From assembly GCA_947455585.1 (NCBI GenBank), contig CANGOY010000047.1:1-10431 (forward strand): a stretch of DNA of 10,431 nt, given 5' to 3'. Below the pieces are notes generated by a model. That model searched no databases, was not told where the DNA came from, and saw only the letters and a program-made list of their open reading frames with translations. Origin of the DNA: Comamonadaceae bacterium. GTDB taxonomy: Bacteria; Pseudomonadota; Gammaproteobacteria; Burkholderiales; Burkholderiaceae_C. Positions 5,454-10,431 of this stretch are shown here, one piece after another. The stretch's first letter is position 1, and every line of letters starts with the position of its first letter. The position numbers were made by a program, and so were the translations under genes.

Positions 5454-6350
5454 ATGCAACTCAACAGCGAAATCATCACAACACCACCGCGGGCTTCGGC
5501 TACGGTGGTGTTGTTACGTGATGAGCCCCAAAAAGGACTGCAAGTCTTCTTGCTGCGCCGCCATACAGCTTCGGCCGTGTTGGGTGGCGCTTATGTTTTT
5601 CCGGGTGGCAAGTTAGACGAGGCCGATTGCGCGTCTGATGTGCATGCCTATTTAGATACATCACCGCAAGTGCTGCACAGCGCCTTGGGTGAACCCGATT
5701 TACCGCCCCACACCGCTGCGGGCTTATATGTGGCCGCCGTGCGGGAAGTGCTTGAGGAGTGCGGCGTGTTGTACGCCCGCTTGAAAAATAGCGAGGCCTT
5801 GGCGCACGATGCCGCGCAACGCCAACAGTGGCAGCAAGCCTTGCATGGTGGTCAAGGGTTTGCAGATATGTTGCAAAGTGCAGGTTTGCGTGTGGACACG
5901 CAGCACTTGGCGCCGTGGTCGCGTTGGATTACCCCAGTGCAACCTTCGGTGACCAACAAACGCTTTGACACCCGCTTTTTTGTGGCTGTGTTGCCAGCAG
6001 GGCAGCAGCCGGTGCACGACAACATCGAGGCCATCGACAGCGTTTGGCTGAGTCCGATGGATGCCTTGACGCGCTATTGGTCGGGTGGTTTGCCGCTGGC
6101 GCCACCGCAAATCATGACCTTGGTGTCGTTGCTGCCGCATGCCAATTCGGCCAGCGTGTTGCATGCAGCCAAGATGCAAACGCCACCTTTGGTCTTGCCC
6201 GAGCCGTTTGACGATGAGGGCGTGCGCACGCTGTGCTACCCCGGCGACCCACGCCATTCGGTGGCGCAACGTGCCATGCGCGGGCCGACGCGTTTACGTT
6301 TTGTGGCGGGCCGTTTTGAGCCCGCCCGTGGTTTTGAGGAATTTTTATGA
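5454..6350 (+). CDS. NUDIX hydrolase with interrupted Nudix box (NUDT19-like, possible CoA diphosphatase)
   Basis: This 298-aa protein is of the NUDIX superfamily, which cleaves nucleoside diphosphates linked to another moiety, using a metal held by the Nudix box. The box is split. The first half is VFPGGKLDEAD (residues 48-58) and the second half REVLEECGV (97-105), which carries the metal-binding REx2EE glutamates. About 38 residues separate them where a canonical box has 7. A long insertion at this point is a feature of the NUDT19/RP2 branch, known as CoA and acyl-CoA diphosphatases. WSRWITPVQPSVTNKRFDTR (155-174) resembles the conserved segment of that branch. The start lies 23 bases after pal with only a weak GAG upstream. 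The stop overlaps the fabI start (ATGA). Neighbouring acyl-CoA genes fit a CoA-related substrate, but the substrate is inferred. Confidence 0.88.
   Translation: MQLNSEIITTPPRASATVVLLRDEPQKGLQVFLLRRHTASAVLGGAYVFPGGKLDEADCASDVHAYLDTSPQVLHSALGEPDLPPHTAAGLYVAAVREVLEECGVLYARLKNSEALAHDAAQRQQWQQALHGGQGFADMLQSAGLRVDTQHLAPWSRWITPVQPSVTNKRFDTRFFVAVLPAGQQPVHDNIEAIDSVWLSPMDALTRYWSGGLPLAPPQIMTLVSLLPHANSASVLHAAKMQTPPLVLPEPFDDEGVRTLCYPGDPRHSVAQRAMRGPTRLRFVAGRFEPARGFEEFL
5478..5514 (+). promoter_or_regulatory. Strong hairpin inside the start of the NUDIX gene, possible attenuator after pal
   Basis: ACAACACCACCG (5478-5489) and CGGTGGTGTTGT (5503-5514) form a perfect 12-bp stem. The 13-base loop contains GC-TTCG-GC (5493-5500), an extra-stable C(UUCG)G tetraloop. 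It begins 48 bases after the pal stop and 24 bases inside the next gene. The sequence after it is T-rich but not a clean T-run, so termination would be partial. It could equally protect the pal mRNA 3' end. The structure is clear; the role is inferred. Confidence 0.5.
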
Positions 6351-7123
6351 ACACGATGTCTGCCTTTGACCTGCAAGGTAAAAAAGGCTTGGTGCTGGGC
6401 TTGGCCAATGAGCACAGTATTGCGTGGGGTTGTGCCCGTCAAGCGCAGGCCATGGGCGCGGAAGTGGTGGCGTCGTGTTTGAACGACAAAGCCCGTCCGT
6501 TTGTCGAGCCGCTCACCCAGCCGTTGGGCATGGACTTGCAAACTTGCAACATCGAAACCCCAGAAGAATTAGAAAAGCTGGTGGCCTATGCGGTTGCCAA
6601 ACTGGGTCGCTTGGATTTTGTGATTCACTCCATCGCGTGGGCGCCGTTGGCCGATTTGCATGGCCGTGTGATTGACAGCTCAAGCACCGGCTTTGCGCGC
6701 GCGATGGAAGTGTCGTGCCACTCCTTTGCGACGCTGGCTAAGTTGTGTGCGCCGCACATGATGCAAGGCGGCAGCATGGTCACCATGTCTTACCTTGGCG
6801 CCGACGAGGCAGTGCCGCACTATGGCTTGATGGGGCCTGTGAAGGCCGCACTCGAATCGTTGGTGCGCTACATGGCGTTGGAGCTCGGGCCCCAAGGCGT
6901 GCGGGTGTATGCGGTGTCGCCCGGGCCCATCCTCACGCGCGCAGCCTCGGGCATTGAAGCCTTTGACGCGCTCATGCAAAACAACATTGCCAAAGCGCCG
7001 CTGGGTCGTTTGGTGACGCTGGAAGAAATTGCCAACCTCAGCACCTTCTTGTGCACCAATGCCGCTAGCGGTATGACAGGTCAAACCATTTATGTAGATG
7101 CCGGCAGCCACGCCGTGAATTGA
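6347..7123 (+). CDS. fabI: Enoyl-[acyl-carrier-protein] reductase, FabI type
   Basis: This 258-aa short-chain dehydrogenase-fold enzyme reduces the trans-2 double bond of enoyl-ACP with NAD(P)H in the last step of fatty acid elongation. The cofactor loop GLANEHSIAWG (18-28) has the FabI form rather than the classical SDR glycine motif. The active site Y149, Y159, K166 has exactly the E. coli FabI spacing (Y146, Y156, K163) within SYLGADEAVPHYGLMGPVKA. SPGPILTRAASGI (191-203) is the substrate-loop region. The start overlaps the NUDIX stop (ATGA), with GAGGA (6336-6340) six bases upstream. The HSIAWAPLADLHGR stretch and the location beside acyl-phosphate genes rather than fab genes suggest a second, specialised FabI. 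It may act on CoA or short-chain substrates, which is inference. Confidence 0.92.
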   Translation: MNTMSAFDLQGKKGLVLGLANEHSIAWGCARQAQAMGAEVVASCLNDKARPFVEPLTQPLGMDLQTCNIETPEELEKLVAYAVAKLGRLDFVIHSIAWAPLADLHGRVIDSSSTGFARAMEVSCHSFATLAKLCAPHMMQGGSMVTMSYLGADEAVPHYGLMGPVKAALESLVRYMALELGPQGVRVYAVSPGPILTRAASGIEAFDALMQNNIAKAPLGRLVTLEEIANLSTFLCTNAASGMTGQTIYVDAGSHAVN

Positions 7124-7131
7124 AGAGCCCC

Positions 7132-8559
7132 ATGAACGACATCACTGACACCACCAACGACCCCACGAACGAGTGGCTAGAAAACTACCCCTACGACAGC
7201 ATCGTGGTGGGGCAGGCGGCACGCTTGGTGCGTACGCTCACTTTGGCAGATATCCAAGCCTTTGCTGCGGTGTCGGGTGACACCAATCCTGCGCACCTCG
7301 ACCCCACGTACGCCAACGCCACCCTGTTTCATGGCGTCATTGGCCACGGCATGTGGGGCGGCTCGCTCATCAGCAGTTTGTTGGGCACCGTGTTCCCAGG
7401 TCCTGGCACGATTTACCTTGAACAAAACTTGCACTTCAGCCGCCCTGTGCGAATTGGCGACACGTTGAACGTCACCGTCACTTGCATCAGCAAACAGGAT
7501 GACAAGAAAACAGTAGAGCTCGATTGCCTATTGGTCAATCAAAAAGGCGAACGCGTGCTGTACGGCGTGGCCAAAGTGATGGCCCCCACCGAGAAGCTGC
7601 GTATGCCGCGCATCCCTGCGCCGCACATCAGCCTGTTTGACCCCGAGCAACGCCATGCCAACTTGCTGGCGCTCGGCGCGCACCTTGAGCCCGTGCGATG
7701 CGGTGTGGTGCACCCGTGTGATGCCGACTCTTTGCAAGGCGCGATGGATGCGCACCATGCAGGCCTGATTCACGCAGTGCTGATTGCGCCTGAGAAAAAA
7801 CTGCGCGCTGTGGCCGCAGAAGCTTGCATTGATTTGACGGGCATTGAAGTGATTGATGTTTCGCACAGCCACGATGCCGCCGACGTGGCTGCGCAGATGG
7901 CTGCTGACAGAAAACTAGAAGCCTTAATGAAAGGCAGCTTGCACACGGATGAGTTGATTCACGCCGTGGTGTCGCAAAAAGGTTTGCGCACAGGCCGCCG
8001 CATGTCGCACGTGTTTCGCTTTGAAGCACCCATGTACCCCAAGCCGCTGTACATCACCGATGCTGCGCTCAACATCGCCCCCACCTTGGCCGAAAAAGCC
8101 GACATCGTGCAAAACGCGATTTTGTTTGCGCAAATTATGGGCGTAGAAGTGCCGAAGGTGGCCATTCTTTCGGCGGTCGAAACCGTGAACCCCAACATCC
8201 CTTCCACAATCGACGCCGCTGCCTTGTGCAAGATGGCCGACCGTGGGCAAATCAAAGGCGGCTTGCTCGATGGCCCACTCGCGTTTGACAACGCCGTGTC
8301 TAGTCACGCAGCAGAAATCAAACACATTGCTTCTGCCGTGGCAGGCCAGGCCGACATTTTGGTGGCCCCAGATTTGGAGTCGGGCAACATGATGGCCAAG
8401 CAGCTGGAGTACTTGGCTGGTGCTTCGGGCTCGGGTGTGGTGCTCGGCGCGCGCGTGCCCATTGCACTCACCAGCCGTGCTGACACCGCTACCACGCGCA
8501 GTGCTTCGGCCTTGTTGGCCAAGCTGATTGCCCACCATTACCGCACGCATCCCGCATGA
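7132..8559 (+). CDS. Bifunctional MaoC-type enoyl-CoA hydratase / phosphate acetyltransferase
   Basis: This 475-aa two-domain enzyme has an N-terminal part (residues ~25-150) that is a MaoC/(R)-hydratase hot-dog domain: the motif FAAVSGDTNPAHLD places D50 and H55 in the D-x4-H catalytic arrangement of PhaJ-type hydratases, followed by FHGVIGHGMWGGSLIS. Residues ~165-475 are a phosphotransacetylase/phosphotransbutyrylase domain converting acyl-CoA plus phosphate to acyl phosphate plus CoA. Its motifs include LMKGSLHTDELIHAVV (265-280), DGPLAFDNAVS (380-390), PDLESGNMMAKQLEYL (413-428) and TSRADTATTRSASALLA (447-463). ATG 7132 is chosen over TTG 7120, which overlaps the fabI stop; upstream GAAGAG is a modest ribosome binding site. 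The stop overlaps ackA (ATGA). This fusion is known in proteobacteria. Whether the transferase prefers acetyl or butyryl groups cannot be told here. Confidence 0.93.
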   Translation: MNDITDTTNDPTNEWLENYPYDSIVVGQAARLVRTLTLADIQAFAAVSGDTNPAHLDPTYANATLFHGVIGHGMWGGSLISSLLGTVFPGPGTIYLEQNLHFSRPVRIGDTLNVTVTCISKQDDKKTVELDCLLVNQKGERVLYGVAKVMAPTEKLRMPRIPAPHISLFDPEQRHANLLALGAHLEPVRCGVVHPCDADSLQGAMDAHHAGLIHAVLIAPEKKLRAVAAEACIDLTGIEVIDVSHSHDAADVAAQMAADRKLEALMKGSLHTDELIHAVVSQKGLRTGRRMSHVFRFEAPMYPKPLYITDAALNIAPTLAEKADIVQNAILFAQIMGVEVPKVAILSAVETVNPNIPSTIDAAALCKMADRGQIKGGLLDGPLAFDNAVSSHAAEIKHIASAVAGQADILVAPDLESGNMMAKQLEYLAGASGSGVVLGARVPIALTSRADTATTRSASALLAKLIAHHYRTHPA

Positions 8560-9740
8560 GCATTCTTTCTGTCAACGCGGGTTCGTCGAGCCTTAAGTTT
8601 GCGCTGTATCCCATTCAGGGCGCGGGTATCGGTGAAGCTGAAGTCACGGGCAACATCGAAGGCTTAGAACCTTCGGGCCAGCCGCGCATCAGTTTTTGCG
8701 CCATAGGCGAAACAAAAGAATCAGCCGCAGTAGACGTGCAGCCCGCGCAAGATGTATTTGATGCCGCGCTTAACACACTCAAAGCTTTGCTGGCCTCGCG
8801 CTTTGCGCATTTGAAGGTGCAAGCCATCGCGCATCGTGTGGTGCATGGTGGTGCGTTTTACAGCAGCAGTGTGCGCGTCACACCCGAGGTGATGACACAG
8901 CTTGCCACGCTCAATGCACTGGCCCCATTGCATCAGCCGCACAACTTGGTGGGCATCAGCGCGTTTGCTGAGTCGTTCCCCGATGTGCCACAAGTGGCGT
9001 GTTTTGACACGGCGTTTCATCGCACGCTTTCCCCGCTCGAAACCACCTTCGCTATTGATAAAAAACTCACCGAACAAGGCGTGCGCCGCTATGGTTTTCA
9101 TGGCCTGTCGTATCAGTACGTCAGCCAAGTGCTTCAGCGCGATGTGCCTTGCTCAGCAGGCCGAACGGTCATGGCCCACTTGGGCAACGGGGCCAGTGTG
9201 TGCGCCACCACTGACTACCAAAGCCGAGCCACCACCATGGGCTTCTCGGCCCTCGATGGTTTGATGATGGGCACGCGCAGCGGCGCGCTCGACCCCGGCG
9301 TGCTGCTGTACTTGATGGAGCAGGGCTGGAGTCACGACAAAATTCAAAAGCTACTCTACAAACAAAGCGGCTTGCTGGGCGTGTCAGGCGAGAGCGCAGA
9401 CATGCGCACCTTGCGCGCTTCGTCTTCAGACGCCGCACTGTTTGCCACCGAGTTGTTTGCCCACCGTGTTGTGCGCGAAGTAGGCGCACTCAGCGCCTGC
9501 ATTGGCGGCTTGGATGTGTTGGCCTTCACGGGCGGCATTGGCGAACACGATGCCGTGCTGCGCCAACAAGTGGGCGATGCTTTGGCTTACCTCGGCGTGC
9601 AGGTTGATGCCGCGCGCAATGCAAAGGCCACTGGCGACAGCGTGGCTTCGATTCACACCGACAATAGCGCCATCGAGGTGTGGGTGGTCCCCACCGACGA
9701 AGGCCGTGTGGCCGCACAAGACGCACTCGCGTTTTTATAA
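8556..9740 (+). CDS. ackA: Acetate kinase
   Basis: This 394-aa ASKHA-fold kinase interconverts acetyl phosphate plus ADP with acetate plus ATP; family members may also use propionate or butyrate. The length is typical. Motifs: N-terminal phosphate-binding VNAGSSSLKF with N7; HRVVHGG (93-99) with the substrate-site arginine R94; FDTAFH (150-155) with the catalytic aspartate D151; YGFHGLSYQYV with H182; MAHLGNGAS (206-214) with H208; GTRSGALDPG with R241; and FTGGIGE (324-330). PTDEG near the C-terminus carries the metal-binding glutamate E382. Its ATG overlaps the stop of the MaoC-Pta gene (ATGA) and has no clear ribosome binding site, so translation is probably coupled. Together with the Pta domain it completes substrate-level ATP formation from an acyl-CoA. 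Confidence 0.96.
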   Translation: MSILSVNAGSSSLKFALYPIQGAGIGEAEVTGNIEGLEPSGQPRISFCAIGETKESAAVDVQPAQDVFDAALNTLKALLASRFAHLKVQAIAHRVVHGGAFYSSSVRVTPEVMTQLATLNALAPLHQPHNLVGISAFAESFPDVPQVACFDTAFHRTLSPLETTFAIDKKLTEQGVRRYGFHGLSYQYVSQVLQRDVPCSAGRTVMAHLGNGASVCATTDYQSRATTMGFSALDGLMMGTRSGALDPGVLLYLMEQGWSHDKIQKLLYKQSGLLGVSGESADMRTLRASSSDAALFATELFAHRVVREVGALSACIGGLDVLAFTGGIGEHDAVLRQQVGDALAYLGVQVDAARNAKATGDSVASIHTDNSAIEVWVVPTDEGRVAAQDALAFL

Positions 9741-9761
9741 AAACAATTCAGAAAGCACGGC

Positions 9762-10232
9762 GTGAACATCAAAGACGCAATGAGCTGCTTCACCACGGGC
9801 GTGACCGTGGTGACCGCTCACACCCAAGGCCTTGACTGGGGTATGACCTGCAACTCCTTCAACACCGTGTCGCTGGACCCAGCTATGGTGCTGTGGAGCG
9901 TGCGTAAAACCTCGTCCAGCCACGAAGCATTTGTGAATGCGGGCGGCTACATGGTCAACGTGTTGGGCGCGCAGCAAAAAGACGTGGCGCTTAATTTTGC
10001 GCAAGGCACACAAGCCGAACGCTTTGCAGACCAGCCCTTTGTGCGCGGCATGAACCATCACCCGCGCTTAGAAGGTGTGATTGCTTGGTTTGATTGCCGC
10101 ATCGCGCAAGTGGTGTCAGCGGGCGACCACGACATCTTGATTGGCGAAGTGCTCGACTTTGGCGTGCAAGCTGGCCATGGCTTGGCCTATGCCCAGCGCA
10201 GCTTTGGCGTGTTGGCTGCATTGGATGATTGA
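9762..10232 (+). CDS. Flavin reductase-like FMN-binding protein
   Basis: This 156-aa protein is of the flavin reductase-like domain family (HpaC/NtaB type), single-domain enzymes that use NAD(P)H to reduce free or bound FMN or FAD, often for a partner monooxygenase. Family features are DAMSCFTTGVTVVTA (residues 5-19), GMTCNSFNTVSLDPAMVLWS (27-46) where the flavin sits, and KTSSSHEAFVNAGGYMVNVL (49-68). The C-terminal half HDILIGEVLDFG is also typical. The start is taken as GTG 9762 because the N-terminal helix DAM normally follows a few residues after the initiator; ATG 9780 is the alternative. It lies 21 bases after ackA, same strand, no terminator between, so probably the last gene of the unit. 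No partner oxygenase is present; a link to the acyl-phosphate genes is not obvious. Confidence 0.9.
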   Translation: MNIKDAMSCFTTGVTVVTAHTQGLDWGMTCNSFNTVSLDPAMVLWSVRKTSSSHEAFVNAGGYMVNVLGAQQKDVALNFAQGTQAERFADQPFVRGMNHHPRLEGVIAWFDCRIAQVVSAGDHDILIGEVLDFGVQAGHGLAYAQRSFGVLAALDD

Positions 10233-10252
10233 GCCTATTTTTGGTTTACAAT
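10221..10252 (+). promoter_or_regulatory. Candidate promoter of tRNA-Met
   Basis: TACAAT (10247-10252, 5 of 6 to TATAAT) lies 12 bases before the tRNA, a common distance for tRNA promoters. The only -35-like hexamer is TTGGAT (10221-10226) with a long 20-base spacer inside the end of the flavin reductase gene, so the -35 assignment is uncertain. Confidence 0.45.
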
Positions 10253-10264
10253 CTTGCCCTGTTC

Positions 10265-10341
10265 GGTGGTATAGCTCAGTTGGTTAGAGCGCAGCATTCA
10301 TAATGCTGATGTCGCAGGTTCAAATCCCGCTACCACCACCA
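10265..10341 (+). tRNA. tRNA-Met(CAU), elongator type, with encoded CCA
   Basis: A complete 77-base cloverleaf. Acceptor stem GGTGGTA (10265-10271) pairs with TACCACC (10331-10337), then discriminator A and an encoded CCA (10339-10341). D stem is GCTC/GAGC. Anticodon stem CAGCA/TGCTG (10292-10296, 10304-10308) holds loop TTCATAA with anticodon CAT at 10299-10301. T arm GCAGG-TTCAAAT-CCCGC has one A-C mismatch at the middle pair, also present in E. coli elongator tRNA-Met. The G1-paired acceptor end excludes initiator tRNA, which has an unpaired first base. The loop and stem context favours elongator Met over the lysidine-modified tRNA-Ile with the same anticodon. Confidence 0.96.
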
Positions 10342-10345
10342 AAAT

Positions 10346-10378
10346 AAAAACCCACAGTTTCACGACTGTGGGTTTTTT
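10346..10378 (+). terminator. Intrinsic terminator after tRNA-Met
   Basis: CCCACAGT (10351-10358) and ACTGTGGG (10365-10372) form a perfect 8-bp stem with a 6-base loop, followed by six T. Five A before the left arm can extend the stem to 13 bp, so it could also end transcripts arriving from the right. Confidence 0.92.
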
Positions 10379-10431
10379 CTTGGCGCCATCACTTTTAGCT
10401 TGAAGTTGACAGGTCCCATGTTGTCTACAGA

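Noticed and set aside
6635..6646. Ala at the FabI position equal to E. coli Gly93 (HSIAWAP), thought of as a triclosan-resistance change.
   Set aside because: Triclosan-sensitive FabI proteins such as that of Staphylococcus aureus also have Ala at this position, so no resistance can be claimed.
7132..8559. Two genes (maoC and pta) read as one through a sequencing error.
   Set aside because: The frame is continuous with no compression-like run, has a sensible linker around residues 150-165, and the fusion is a known arrangement.
10325..10341. tRNA-Met 3' end as a possible integration (att) site.
   Set aside because: No second copy of the tRNA 3' end, no integrase gene, and the tRNA is followed at once by its own terminator.
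10360..10431. Minus-strand open frame entering from the right edge (reads VDNMGPVNFKLKVMAP near its end), a possible C-terminus of the next gene.
   Set aside because: Only 23 codons are visible and its stop falls inside the terminator hairpin. It cannot be told from chance without the sequence beyond the edge.
10418..10431. ATG with AGG four bases upstream, possible start of a plus-strand gene.
   Set aside because: Only four codons are visible and spacing to AGG is short, so there is no support either way.

Overview
The window looks like chromosomal DNA of a betaproteobacterium of the order Burkholderiales, probably Comamonadaceae (Limnohabitans/Rhodoferax-like). This rests on protein style (Pal with an EGNADERG motif, a fused MaoC-phosphotransacetylase next to acetate kinase and a FabI paralogue, a stand-alone FMN-binding glutamate synthase-type protein), moderately high GC, and elongator tRNA-Met sequence. 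It is an inference; no rRNA or marker gene is present. I see no insertion sequence, phage gene or CRISPR array.

Layout. (1) Positions 3-1461, plus strand: the end of a Pro/Glu-rich, coiled-coil protein and a 415-aa single-pass membrane protein with a long Ala/Lys/Glu-rich tail. Neither belongs to a family I recognise. (2) Positions 1467-4621, minus strand: a probable three-gene unit, read right to left as a ParA/MinD-type ATPase, a translationally coupled Gln/Pro-rich coiled-coil protein, and a membrane-anchored FMN/Fe-S glutamate synthase-like protein. Its last gene converges on the 415-aa gene with only 5 bases between stop codons. (3) Positions 4622-4947: an AT-rich divergent control region containing a cluster of four AAGC(A/G)TT heptamers in mirrored order, a dyad over a candidate parA -35 box, a hairpin just before the parA ribosome binding site, and a candidate pal promoter. 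(4) Positions 4948-10232, plus strand: pal, then a tightly packed set comprising a NUDIX hydrolase, FabI-type enoyl reductase, MaoC-Pta fusion, acetate kinase and flavin reductase. Several of these genes overlap by ATGA. (5) Positions 10265-10378: elongator tRNA-Met(CAU) and a strong intrinsic terminator.

How the genes may work together. The MaoC-Pta fusion and AckA form an acyl-CoA to acyl-phosphate to carboxylate-plus-ATP module. The enoyl hydratase domain, the enoyl reductase and a NUDIX protein resembling CoA diphosphatases suggest CoA-thioester metabolism around short-chain acyl groups or acetyl-CoA overflow. The ParA-like ATPase lacks a ParB gene in view. With its coupled disordered/coiled-coil partner and a MinD-like C-terminal helix, it is the best candidate here for an undescribed intracellular positioning system. 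A 12-bp hairpin capped by C(UUCG)G, just inside the NUDIX gene, may separate high pal expression from the metabolic genes downstream.
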